Shown: piece by piece, positions 14,797 to 23,291 of the stretch
Position numbering within the stretch: position 1 is the first letter of the stretch
Layout: every line of letters begins with the position of its first letter
Assembly (NCBI GenBank): GCA_937893495.1
Contig: CALBIE010000121.1
Location: 1 to 37,231 of the forward strand
Source: an uncultured Verrucomicrobiales bacterium
Lineage (GTDB): Bacteria > Verrucomicrobiota > Verrucomicrobiia > Limisphaerales > JAYPXF01
Direction: 5' to 3'
DNA length: 37,231 bases
Notes under the pieces: model-generated
What the model was told of the DNA's origin: nothing
Seen by the model: only the letters and a program-made list of their open reading frames with translations
Database searches by the model: none
Made by a program: the position numbers and the translations under genes

Positions 14797-17700
14797 ATGA
14801 AACGAACGAAACTATTCGCAGCATTTATCGCGTCCGTTGCCACCGGTATTCTTTTCAGTGCCCCGAGCGCCGAAGCCCAATTGCTTTTCAAAGGTAAAAA
14901 CGGCCCGGGCAAAGGCCGCCATATCGTACTGATTGCCGGAGATGAAGAATATCGCACCGAGGAATCCTGTCCGATGCTCGCCAAGATTCTGAGCGAACGT
15001 CATGGGTTCGACTGCTCGGTGGTGTTCTCCATGGATGCCTCCGGCAATTACATCGACCCGAACAACTCGCGAAATCTCACCGGCATTGGTGCTTTGGCCA
15101 AGGCGGACCTGATGATCATCGGGACGCGATTTCGGCAGTTGAACGACGCGGGCTACCAGTCAATCGCCGATTTTCTCAACGCCGGCAAACCGGTGATCGG
15201 CTTCCGCACCGCGACCCATGCCTTCAACGGGCCTGGCAAAACCGGTGATTTCAAATGGTCGGAGTTTGGCCTCAAGATTCTTGGTGAACGTTGGATCAGT
15301 CATCATGGCGGACACAAACGGGAGGGAACGCGTGGTCTGATCGAAACGGGCAACAAGGACAATCCGGTGCTCAACAGCGTGGTGGATGTTTTCGGCCCAT
15401 CCGACGTTTATGGAACCCCGCATGTCACTCCTGAGAACGCGACGATTCTGCTGCGCGGAGCCGTGACCGAGACGCTGAACCCGAAATCCAAGCCCATCGC
15501 CGGCCCGAAAAACAATCCGATGATGCCGCTCGCGTGGTTGCGCGAATACACAGCGCCGAATGGCAAGACGAAGGGCCGATCATTCTGCACCACGATGGGC
15601 GCCTCAGTCGATTTCGTGAACGAAGACCTGCGTCGTCTCATCGTCAACGTCACCTACGATCTACTGGGCCTGAAGGTGCCGGCCAAAGCGAATGTGGAGT
15701 TCGTCGATAAGTTCGAACCGACTTTTTATGGGTTCATCAAGGAAAAGGATTACTTCAAGAATCGCAATCTTCGCCCAAGGGATTTGGAACTCGGCAAAAG
15801 TGCCAGCACCGGGCTGCCGGGACAGCCGAAACCAGATGCGCAACCGAAAAAGAAGGCGGCAAAGAAATCCGCGAAGGCCACGCCCAAGAAGAAAGCCAAG
15901 TGGCCGGATAACAGCGGCGGTGTACCGCATCCACACGCACCGGACGTGGAACCACCGGCGGCCAAATCCGCGCGCTCACAAGCGGTCGCCTCACCGGCCA
16001 GGGCCGAACGAATCGTTTTTATCGGCAACGGACTGGCCGAGCGCGATGTGTATTTCAGCCGGTTGGAAACGGAATTGCATCTGCGTTATCCGAAACACGA
16101 GTTATTCGTTCGCAACATGGGTCGCCCCGGTGACACGCCCGGATTCCGTCCGCATCCGGCTCGGGCAACTCAATGGGCGTTTCCTGGAGCAGAGAAATTT
16201 CATCCGGAGCTCAACACGCATTACGGCAAGGGTTTCTTCCCCACACCGGACCAGTGGTTGCATTTCCTGAAGGCTGACACCGTGGTCGCCTTCTTCGGAT
16301 ATAATGAGTCGTTCGACGGTCCGGCCGGCGTCAAAAACTTCGAGGCCGAGCTCGACGCCTTTGTCCGCCATTCCCTCAGCAAAGCCTACAACGGCAAGCA
16401 GGCACCGCGACTCGTTCTCGTCTCCCCCATCGCATTTGAAAACCTTTCCACCACCCGTGACCTGCCCGACGGCGAGAAAGAGAATGCGAACCTCGGCCTT
16501 TACACGCTGGCCATGGGGCGCGTTGCGAAGAAGCACCAACTGACGTTCATCAATCTTTTTCAGCCAACCTTGCGGCATTACTCAGTGAGTCCCGAGCCAC
16601 TCACCATCAACGGGTTCGCGCCGACCGACGCAGGCTATACCCAGCTCGCCAAAGTGCTGACCGACTATCTGTTCGGGGCGCAGAAGCGGCAATCGCCGGC
16701 TGCCGAGAAACTGGTTCACGCCGCCGTGAAGGACAAGGACTGGTATTGGAACAACGATTACAATCTTGTCAACGGCGTGCATACCCACGGCCAGCGATAT
16801 AATCCGTATGGCCCGCAGAACTATCCCGCTGAAATTCAGAAGACGCGCGAAATGGCCCTGCTGCGTGACGGGCTGATTCACACCGTGGCGCAGGGAAAGA
16901 AAAAAAACCTCTCGGTGGATGACTCGAAGACGCTCGCGCTGCCGGCAGTACCCACCAACTTCAAACCGAATGACGTGAAGATGGGCAGCGCCAGTTATCT
17001 TGACGGAAACAGAGCCATTGAAAAACTCACGATGGCGCCGGGATTCAAGGTGGAGTTGTTCGCCTCGGAGAAGGAATTCCCGGACATGAAGAATCCGGTG
17101 CAGATGTCCTTCGACAACAAGGGCCGGCTCTGGGTGGCAGTGATGCCGACTTATCCGCACTGGAAGCCCGGCGATCCCCGTCCAAACGACAAGTTGATCA
17201 TTCTCGAAGACACCGATGGTGACGGTCGTGCCGACAAACAGACGACGTTCGCCGACGGTCTGCACCTTCCGATCGGTTTCGAGATTGCGCCGGAGGGTGT
17301 TTACCTCTCGCAGGAACCGAACCTTTGTCTGCTGATCGATGACAACAAAGATGACCATGCCGATCGCATGGAAATTCTCATGCACGGCTTCGACACCCAC
17401 GACACCCACCACGCCATCTCGGCGTATTGCGCGGATGCGTCGGGCGCATTTTACATGGGTGAAGGCCGCTTCCTTCATTCGCAGGTTGAAACCCCGTATG
17501 GCCCGCGCCGATGCAACGATGGCGGTGTCTGGCGTTTTGATCCCAAGAGCTTCCGGCTCGAACGCTATAGCCAGGCAGATTACTCGAATCCCTGGGCCAT
17601 CGCCTTCAACTATTGGGAGCAGAACCATATTGGCGACGGTTCGCCGGGACAAACCTGGTGGGGACTTCCGGTCTCAGCCAGGATGCCTTACGGAATCGAG

Positions 17701-19203
17701 ATCCCGAAGGTCACCACCTTCGTGCCCAAGCGCGCCCGCCCGACGTCCGGTGCGGAGTTCGTGTCCTCCCGTCATTTCCCCGATGAGTACCAGGGCAATT
17801 TCATGATTTGTAACAGCATCGGATTCCTCGGCATTAATTTCTCGAAGGTCAATCCGGATGGATCCGGCTTTCTCGGTGAATTGAACGGCGATTTGATTTC
17901 CTCCAGCGATCCAAATTTCCGCCCCGTCGATCTGGAATTCGCGCCCGACGGTTCGCTGTACCTCGTGGACTGGCACAATGCCCTCATCGGCCACATGCAG
18001 CACAACGCCCGCGACCCGAATCGCGACCACGACCACGGCCGCATCTATCGCATCACCTATCCCGGTCGCCCGCTCGTGCAGCCTGCCAGAGTTGCCGGCG
18101 CGAGCATTCCTCAACTGCTGGAGAATCTGAAACTGCCGGAATACCGCACGCGCTATCGCACCCGCCGCGAATTACGCGGTCGTGCCGCAGCAGAGGTGAT
18201 TCCAAGCGTCAAGAAATGGGCTGGCTCACTGGACAAGAAAGATCCGAGTTACGAACATCACCTGTGCGAAGCGCTGTGGGCGACCTGGGCGCAAAACAAG
18301 GTTGACGAAGCTCTCCTGCAACAATGCCTGAACGCCCGTTCGCATGAGGCGCGGGCGGCGGCGGTGAGCGTTCTTCGTTTCGCCCATCACAAAATTCCAA
18401 ACAGCACGCGCTTGTTCGTGCAAGCCGCGCATGATGCGCATCCGCAGGTCCGGTTGGAGGCCATCGTGGCCGCATCGTGGTTGGACAATCAGGCGGGCGC
18501 TCGCATTGTGCTCGAGGCCATGCGTTATCCGTTCGATAAGTGGATGGGCCCGGTTACCGAAGCGATTATGAAATATACGCTGGCCGACGACGTGAAAGCC
18601 CTGTTGGCGCGGAAAAAATACGACCTCGCCAGCAATGAACGGGCGAGCCAGTTCCTTGCCGGGAAACTAAAACTTTCCAATTATGTTTCCGATGAGAACA
18701 AACGCTACGGCCCGACGACCAGGTTGAGCAAAGCGGACACGGAAATCTACGAACTCGGCCGCGAAGTGTTTCGTCGCGACGCCCATTGCTCCACCTGTCA
18801 TCAACCAAACGGTCAGGGCGTGCCGAACATCTACCCGCCACTGGTGATGAAGGACAACCCCTGGTTGACCGACAGTGACGAGCGCCTCCTTAAATTCGTC
18901 CTCAAAGGTCTTTGGGGACCGATGGAACTGAAGGGACAACACTTCGATCCGAGCAAAGGCGTTCCGCCCATGCCGGGATTCGCTCCCCTGCTCACCGACA
19001 AGGAAATCGCGGCAGTCATCAACTACGTCCGGAATTCCTTCGGGAACGCAGCGTTGTTCCTCAAGCCGGACGCAGTGGCCAAGGTCCGCCAACAAGTCGC
19101 CGCGCGAACTGACTTCTACCTCATTCCGGACATCATGAAGGAACATCCGATCGCCGGTTGGGAGAAATGGAAATCCACCGCGCCAGCGGTGTCGTTCGAG
19201 TAA
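14797..19203 (+). CDS. giant secreted ThuA / SGNH-like / propeller / HEAT / cytochrome c fusion
   Basis: The 1468-residue protein has a signal peptide (1-27, SAEA-Q). Residues 40-290 form a ThuA-like domain (HIVLIAGDEEYRTEESCP; FRTATHAF). A Lys/Ala/Pro-rich linker spans about 345-400. Residues 403-628 resemble SGNH/GDSL hydrolases, but the catalytic Ser is lost (G410-N411-G412) and the usual C-terminal His is Tyr614; N503 of GYNES remains. Residues 742-1090 are the propeller typical of Planctomycetes/Verrucomicrobia membrane-bound dehydrogenase-like proteins, with DTDGDGRAD at 805-813. HEAT-like helices cover about 1101-1288. A class I cytochrome c ends the protein: CSTCH at 1331-1335 and probable axial M1392. 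It should be periplasmic and redox-active; the donor is unknown. Confidence 0.9.
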   Translation: MKRTKLFAAFIASVATGILFSAPSAEAQLLFKGKNGPGKGRHIVLIAGDEEYRTEESCPMLAKILSERHGFDCSVVFSMDASGNYIDPNNSRNLTGIGALAKADLMIIGTRFRQLNDAGYQSIADFLNAGKPVIGFRTATHAFNGPGKTGDFKWSEFGLKILGERWISHHGGHKREGTRGLIETGNKDNPVLNSVVDVFGPSDVYGTPHVTPENATILLRGAVTETLNPKSKPIAGPKNNPMMPLAWLREYTAPNGKTKGRSFCTTMGASVDFVNEDLRRLIVNVTYDLLGLKVPAKANVEFVDKFEPTFYGFIKEKDYFKNRNLRPRDLELGKSASTGLPGQPKPDAQPKKKAAKKSAKATPKKKAKWPDNSGGVPHPHAPDVEPPAAKSARSQAVASPARAERIVFIGNGLAERDVYFSRLETELHLRYPKHELFVRNMGRPGDTPGFRPHPARATQWAFPGAEKFHPELNTHYGKGFFPTPDQWLHFLKADTVVAFFGYNESFDGPAGVKNFEAELDAFVRHSLSKAYNGKQAPRLVLVSPIAFENLSTTRDLPDGEKENANLGLYTLAMGRVAKKHQLTFINLFQPTLRHYSVSPEPLTINGFAPTDAGYTQLAKVLTDYLFGAQKRQSPAAEKLVHAAVKDKDWYWNNDYNLVNGVHTHGQRYNPYGPQNYPAEIQKTREMALLRDGLIHTVAQGKKKNLSVDDSKTLALPAVPTNFKPNDVKMGSASYLDGNRAIEKLTMAPGFKVELFASEKEFPDMKNPVQMSFDNKGRLWVAVMPTYPHWKPGDPRPNDKLIILEDTDGDGRADKQTTFADGLHLPIGFEIAPEGVYLSQEPNLCLLIDDNKDDHADRMEILMHGFDTHDTHHAISAYCADASGAFYMGEGRFLHSQVETPYGPRRCNDGGVWRFDPKSFRLERYSQADYSNPWAIAFNYWEQNHIGDGSPGQTWWGLPVSARMPYGIEIPKVTTFVPKRARPTSGAEFVSSRHFPDEYQGNFMICNSIGFLGINFSKVNPDGSGFLGELNGDLISSSDPNFRPVDLEFAPDGSLYLVDWHNALIGHMQHNARDPNRDHDHGRIYRITYPGRPLVQPARVAGASIPQLLENLKLPEYRTRYRTRRELRGRAAAEVIPSVKKWAGSLDKKDPSYEHHLCEALWATWAQNKVDEALLQQCLNARSHEARAAAVSVLRFAHHKIPNSTRLFVQAAHDAHPQVRLEAIVAASWLDNQAGARIVLEAMRYPFDKWMGPVTEAIMKYTLADDVKALLARKKYDLASNERASQFLAGKLKLSNYVSDENKRYGPTTRLSKADTEIYELGREVFRRDAHCSTCHQPNGQGVPNIYPPLVMKDNPWLTDSDERLLKFVLKGLWGPMELKGQHFDPSKGVPPMPGFAPLLTDKEIAAVINYVRNSFGNAALFLKPDAVAKVRQQVAARTDFYLIPDIMKEHPIAGWEKWKSTAPAVSFE

Positions 19204-19700
19204 TTCGAACCACCGATTCAATCCGGCCCAACAGGAGTCTCGCTCGCAAAAACTTCACCGCAGGAAATTCGGGCACCGATAGCATCGATGCTACCAGCCC
19301 GTACAAAAACGCAGCATCACATCGTAGCCGCCGAGGTCAGGAGGCGGAATCTTCCAGGAATCGAAAGGTCCTGTCCGCCTCCTTATCTCGGCGGCTACCA
19401 TTTGAACGGACTGCCATTCCGAGTTAAGCAAGCCCGGTGGTCGTCATGCTCGGCTTTTTTGTGGCTTGCCATCCATTCGGACTGGACTGATGTTTGAATC
19501 CAGTTGGAAGGCTGGTTTTGTTCATATCGGCAGGTATCCAAAATGATGTATTTACCCTGTTTAACAGGATGGCGGCAGTTGGTCGATTGAGACACATAAC
19601 CTCCAGAAAACAGGGGCCAGAATGGACCTCGAACATGGGAAATCCGATTTAGATCTGCATTCCAAATTTCATGACACTAACTTGGTAGCTCCTTGACCAT
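19204..19700. other. gene-free region containing a type B hairpin
   Basis: No supported gene was seen. The main feature is the hairpin repeat at 19324-19398. Short frames at 19395-19636 have no recognisable content. Confidence 0.55.
19324..19398. repeat. dispersed hairpin family, type B copy
   Basis: The arms at 19324-19348 and 19374-19398 pair at 23 of 25 positions. The arm begins GTAGCCGCCGAGGTCAGGAG, so it differs from type A by a GCCGCC rather than GCAGCC start and by GGCGGA rather than GGCTC at the inner end. Confidence 0.85.
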
Positions 19701-20078
19701 ATGGACGTTTCAGATTGGCTCAGAGACAGAGGCTTGCCTGATGCCGCCATCGAGGAGTTGATTCCTCTGCTTCCCGATGCAATTCCAGAGTATTCGGTGA
19801 GTTGGTTCTACACTGCGGAGTACATTATGGATCCGGACAGATGGTTTCATTGCCCAGGTCAGTCTCGGTTCGTTTTTGTTGGTCAGTGCCCGGACGGCAG
19901 CGCGATTGCCATCGATTCGCAGATTACGCCCGGTGCGGTGTTTTACGTTTCTACGAACGCGATTGAGTCTGATCCCGCATCGGGTGAGTTCACTGTTCGG
20001 GTTGCTGATTCACCCGCCGACTTCGCAGCGCGTAGCCAGCAGGATGATTTCCCGATGGATTACTATGATGCCATTTGA
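19701..20078 (+). CDS. hypothetical protein, possibly SUKH/SMI1-like
   Basis: The 125-residue acidic protein begins with a helical segment (VSDWLRDRGLPDAAIEELIP). It then has strands FVFVGQCPDGSAIAIDSQ and GAVFYVSTNAIES, a pattern recalling SMI1/KNR4 (SUKH) proteins, some of which are immunity proteins against polymorphic toxins. That resemblance is weak and no toxin gene is adjacent. No signal peptide or membrane segment is present. The stop at 20078 lies 16 bases before the repeat element at 20095, which suggests the element inserted just after the gene. It is probably real; the function is open. Confidence 0.5.
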   Translation: MDVSDWLRDRGLPDAAIEELIPLLPDAIPEYSVSWFYTAEYIMDPDRWFHCPGQSRFVFVGQCPDGSAIAIDSQITPGAVFYVSTNAIESDPASGEFTVRVADSPADFAARSQQDDFPMDYYDAI

Positions 20079-20259
20079 TCGCGCCCGATGAGCCTAATCG
20101 GGTCACCGGGAGTGATTAACTCCCGGTTCCCACACCACCCGGCATGCGGGTCCGCACCGGGCGGTTCCGATTAGACTCCCTGTTGGTCAGGGTAGTGAAG
20201 ACTGATCCATTGCGCCTTCATGTCCGGAACCCCTTGCTCCTGCATTCACTTGTTGGTCA

Positions 20260-20484
20260 GCGCCAACGGCGCGTTTTCATATCAGCCTGGGGCGACGCCC
20301 CAGGACCGGGTGGCAATCCGACAAGGGCTGACGGCCCGAATCATCGAATCGGCCCGCGGCCAATGCGGCATCCGATCTTGAAAACCACTGAATGCACGAT
20401 GAATTGCGCCGATGGCGCTTACCGGTTTTGGGGCCGGTGTTATGGGGCGTTGCCCCATGCTGACATGAAACGGGCCGTTGGCCC
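20260..20484. repeat. array of eight small GC-rich hairpins
   Basis: Stem-loops with mostly 3-base loops occur at 20260-20272 (GCGCCAACGGCGC), 20286-20304 (CCTGGGGCGACGCCCCAGG), 20325-20337, 20351-20361, 20406-20418 (GCGCCGATGGCGC), 20421-20438, 20443-20457 (TGGGGCGTTGCCCCA) and 20472-20484 (GGGCCGTTGGCCC). Stems differ in sequence but share one architecture. More hairpins of this kind continue in the 196-base repeat, such as CTGGCGGGCCGCCAG at 20641. Confidence 0.75.
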
Positions 20485-20535
20485 TCATCGCTGGTACCCC
20501 TTGCTCCTGCAACCAGCGGCGGGTGTCGGCTGATG

Positions 20536-20731
20536 GCCAGTCCGGCTCCGGACTTTGGCGGCCCGTCAAAATGATCGGGACGCTCGTCTGTCGATCGGCG
20601 ATGGGAACCGGTTTTCCACAACCGCGCGCTTCACCGGTCTCTGGCGGGCCGCCAGACACAACAGGCCGGCGGCCTGTGCTCCCCTTCCCATCTCTGCGAT
20701 TCTCCGCGCCTCGGCGTCCTCTGCGTTGAAG
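20536..20731. repeat. 196-base direct repeat, copy 1
   Basis: Matches 21362-21557 at a constant offset of 826 bases with three mismatches, all near the right end (TCTCTGCGAT versus TCGCTGTGGT). It includes the hairpins AGTCCGGCTCCGGACT and ACAGGCCGGCGGCCTGT. Confidence 0.9.
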
Positions 20732-20868
20732 AGTTCCGATTCCAACCACGATGAATACAAGGTTCCGCCAAAGTGCTCTCCCGTGCCGTCCTGAGTTTTG
20801 ACGTCGGCTTCTTTCCCGTGAAACCTCACGATTTCACAGTTGCCCCGGTCTGCTTCTTTGACTTTCAT
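20732..20868 (-). pseudogene. possible gene start truncated by the repeat element
   Basis: On the minus strand an ATG at 20868 opens about 45 codons of complex sequence (MKVKEADRGNCEIVRFHGKE, later GEHFGGTLYSSWLESEL). The frame then runs into the 196-base repeat, where it reads only repeat-derived text (NAEDAEARR). It may be the 5' end of a gene cut by the insertion. No family is recognised, there is no clear ribosome binding site, and a chance frame is possible. Confidence 0.25.
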
Positions 20869-21134
20869 CTGAGTTCATGAACAGGGGACTTCCTGCCGTG
20901 CCGAAACTCAGTGAAGGCGGGTCACCCCATGACAACACCCCAATGCCGGGCACACACAAATCGGTGGAGGACAACCTTCAACTGCCGGCGCAGTCTTCTC
21001 CGATGCCCCATAGGTCTGTTCACTTTTTTGATTGCAGGAGGTGCTCATTCGGTGCCTCATTTTGGCGGTAGCCTTTGGTAAATTGCACATCGTCTGACGT
21101 TGCGTCGGCTTCAGATTCAGTTAATAATTCAGTT

Positions 21135-21335
21135 ATGAGCACATGGGACATCAGGCGGACCACTAAGTCATCGACCGATGCCTGGGTGGGAGGTGTGTGC
21201 GGCGGATTCGGATCTACCACTCCGATTCCATCGTGGTTATGGCGAACCGCGTTCCTCTTTACCGCATTCGCATGGGGAATTGGTCTGCTCCTCTACATCG
21301 CCCTATGGGTCTGTATGCCTAAAGGCGACGGTTGA
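21135..21335 (+). CDS. small PspC-domain membrane protein
   Basis: The 66-residue product matches the PspC domain: a polar N-terminus, DAWVGGVCGGFGSTTPIPSW, then a transmembrane helix (WRTAFLFTAFAWGIGLLLYIALWVCM written in parts: TAFLFTAFAWGIG, LLLYIALW) and a short end MPKGDG. PspC domains are found in phage-shock regulators and in small membrane proteins of stress response; a full Psp system is not encoded here. I chose ATG 21135 because residues before it (from 21075) do not fit the family. The gene is bracketed by the two copies of the repeat element, and its stop lies three bases before the second copy. Confidence 0.8.
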   Translation: MSTWDIRRTTKSSTDAWVGGVCGGFGSTTPIPSWLWRTAFLFTAFAWGIGLLLYIALWVCMPKGDG

Positions 21336-21338
21336 GGC

Positions 21339-21557
21339 TAATAGGGTCACCGGGAGTGAACGCCAGTCCGGCTCCGGACTTTGGCGGCCCGTCAAAATGA
21401 TCGGGACGCTCGTCTGTCGATCGGCGATGGGAACCGGTTTTCCACAACCGCGCGCTTCACCGGTCTCTGGCGGGCCGCCAGACACAACAGGCCGGCGGCC
21501 TGTGCTCCCCTTCCCATCGCTGTGGTTCTCCGCGCCTCGGCGTCCTCTGCGTTGAAG
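21339..21557. mobile_element. internally deleted copy of the repeat element
   Basis: The 21-base tip (21339-21359) differs from 20095-20115 at one position, and two bases later the 196-base segment (21362-21557) begins. The middle of the long copy (20116-20535) is absent. Its left end lies three bases after the PspC-domain stop codon and its right end abuts a sulfatase fragment. Confidence 0.65.
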
Positions 21558-21794
21558 GAAAACGGCGGCAGGCACGAGCTTTACAACCTGCAAAACGATC
21601 TCGGTGAAAAAGAAGATGTATCCGTCACCAATCCCGCTATCATCCAGCGACTCGAAGGTTTGATGCGGAGCTACATTGATCCCGGTCGCAGCACTCCGGG
21701 AACCGTGCAAAAGAACGAATTTACTTACTCACTCGACGGAGGCATGGGCAAAGGCAAAAAGAAGAACACGAAAGCGAATACGGCAAATCAGTGA
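21558..21794 (+). pseudogene. 3' remnant of a second sulfatase gene
   Basis: Directly after the repeat element the frame reads ENGGRHELYNLQNDLGEKED, then VSVTNPAIIQRLEGLMRSYI and DPGRSTPGTVQKNEF, ending in a Lys-rich tail at TGA 21794. HELYNLQNDLGEKEDV and GRSTPG are hallmarks of the C-terminal region of secreted sulfatases. The whole catalytic part, including the Cys signature and metal ligands, is missing, and no start codon suits it. The element at 21339-21557 sits exactly at the break. It probably was a full sulfatase upstream of the EF-hand gene. The intact sulfatase at 12859-14232 has a different C-terminus, so this is not a copy of it. Confidence 0.75.
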
Positions 21795-21843
21795 AATATC
21801 AATCGGCAGTCGGCCAAGCGAAAACTATCCCCCATTATTCGAA

Positions 21844-23274
21844 ATGAAAATTCCCCTTCTCCTTATTGCTGCGTTTTTTGCCGGCACCGCGTTAGCGACT
21901 GTTGTCACGGCTCAGGATCAGGTCCAAAAGGACAAGCCCGCACCGCCCGCCAAACCCGCGACCCGTGAATCACCTCGACCTGCGCCCGGAAGTCGGGCCA
22001 GTGGTGACCGGTTCATCCAGGTTTTCATCTCGCGCAATGATCGGAATGGCGACGGCATCGTGGAGAAATCCGAGTTTCAAGGATCGGCGGCCCGGTTCGA
22101 TGAAATGGATACCAATCGGAACGGACGGTTGGATTCGGCGGAGTTGCTGCCGTTGTTTCGCAGCCGCCTGAACGACCCCAGGAGCATGCAGGAGCGGTTG
22201 CGGGATCAGTCGGGTGCCACGCCGACGAAGCCGCAGGCGGATGGATTTACCACTACGCCGGACGGTCGGAAGGTATCTGGCGAGTTCATCTTCAAACGAC
22301 TGGACGTGGATGGTGACGAGAAACTTACCGTCGCGGAGTTCAGCAAAAGTCCCGGCATCGAGAGCCTGGAAAAGGCCGGAGAAATCGTCGCGCGCATTGA
22401 CCAGAACAAGGACGGCCAGCTCGCGCGAGCAGAGTTCGGCCGGGTCTTCCAGATGCGTCATGGCCCGGGTGAAAACGCGACTGGCGGATTTACCCATCCT
22501 TTCCTGATCGCGATGGGTGCCAAGGGCCGGGCCGGCTGTACACCGGAGCAACTCGCCACTTACGAGCGCGTCTTCGCGCACCTGGATGCCGACGACGACG
22601 GAAGCCTGACGGCCAAAGAGTACGTCGAAGACGGCACTTACCTCACCCAGGAGGCTCGCGCAGGAATATTTCGCGCCTCGGATTCAAACGGGGACGGAAC
22701 AGTCACCCGTGCGGAATACGTGGAGAACCGGATAATCACCGACGAGGCCAAGGCCGTCGTGGAACGTGCCGACGTCGATTCCGATGAGAACATCACAAAG
22801 GCCGAGTTCTTCAAACATCCCGCATTGACGAATGAAATCACTGCTGCCGAAATCTTTGGGCAACTCGATACCAACGGTGACGGCAAAATCACAACCCCCG
22901 AGTATCTTCGGGTCTGGGGCCAATGGGCCCGGGAATCTGTTTCGAAGGTGGCGACGACGGCAATCGCGCCCGGTGCCGCGGATGGCGGGACAGCAAGTCG
23001 TCCCCCAGCGCAACGTCCTGGTGGTTTTCCGGGCGGACGTCCGGGATTCGGAAGACCGCCCGCGGGTGGGTCTCGGAACAGCGGTCCACCGGATCCAGAC
23101 GTGCTCTTTGAACGGTTCGACCGGAATAAGGACGGACGACTGACGAAAGATGAGGTTCCCGAAGGTCTTTGGAACCGGCTTTCCGCCGTGGACACAAACA
23201 AGGATGCTGCGGTCACCAAAGTTGAGATGAATTCCCGGCGACAACCCCCGGAACAGAATCGCAACAAAAAGTAG
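21844..23274 (+). CDS. secreted protein with ten EF-hand calcium-binding loops
   Basis: The 476-residue protein has a signal peptide (about 1-24, VVTAQ) and a Pro/Lys/Ala-rich segment to about residue 55. Ten EF-hand-type loops follow between residues 66 and 461, including DRNGDGIVEKSE, DTNRNGRLDSAE, DVDGDEKLTVAE, DQNKDGQLARAE, DADDDGSLTAKE, DSNGDGTVTRAE, DVDSDENITKAE, DTNGDGKITTPE, DRNKDGRLTKDE and DTNKDAAVTKVE. A Gly/Pro/Arg-rich linker (about 380-415) separates the last two. Most loops keep Asp at position 1, Gly at 6 and Glu at 12, so calcium binding is likely; the last loop has Ala at position 6. Such proteins are frequent next to sulfatases in this phylum; the role is unproven. I chose ATG 21844, which starts the signal peptide. 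Confidence 0.9.
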   Translation: MKIPLLLIAAFFAGTALATVVTAQDQVQKDKPAPPAKPATRESPRPAPGSRASGDRFIQVFISRNDRNGDGIVEKSEFQGSAARFDEMDTNRNGRLDSAELLPLFRSRLNDPRSMQERLRDQSGATPTKPQADGFTTTPDGRKVSGEFIFKRLDVDGDEKLTVAEFSKSPGIESLEKAGEIVARIDQNKDGQLARAEFGRVFQMRHGPGENATGGFTHPFLIAMGAKGRAGCTPEQLATYERVFAHLDADDDGSLTAKEYVEDGTYLTQEARAGIFRASDSNGDGTVTRAEYVENRIITDEAKAVVERADVDSDENITKAEFFKHPALTNEITAAEIFGQLDTNGDGKITTPEYLRVWGQWARESVSKVATTAIAPGAADGGTASRPPAQRPGGFPGGRPGFGRPPAGGSRNSGPPDPDVLFERFDRNKDGRLTKDEVPEGLWNRLSAVDTNKDAAVTKVEMNSRRQPPEQNRNKK

Positions 23275-23291
23275 CCCTCAATTCTTTTGTC

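Larger units (their letters stand above)
20095..20731. mobile_element. repeat element with group II intron-like 3' end and hairpin array (long copy)
   Basis: Left to right: a 21-base tip (20095-20115), a structured block to about 20176, an array of small hairpins (20260-20484), and a 196-base segment (20536-20731). Both the tip and the 196-base segment recur, directly joined, at 21339-21557. On the minus strand the block reads GAACCGCCCGGTGCGGACCC then GCATGCCGGGTGGTGTGGG, then a hairpin and CCCGAT. This resembles group II intron domains V and VI with the intron 3' end. No reverse transcriptase is encoded, so it would be a non-autonomous remnant. Confidence 0.5.

Noticed and set aside
16582-17652. 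356-codon open frame antisense to the giant fusion gene
   Set aside because: No signal, motif or domain is visible, and the sense strand has a well-supported propeller domain here.
20260-20484. Possible CRISPR array
   Set aside because: The units are inverted repeats of differing sequence with irregular spacing, not identical direct repeats with spacers, and no cas genes are present.
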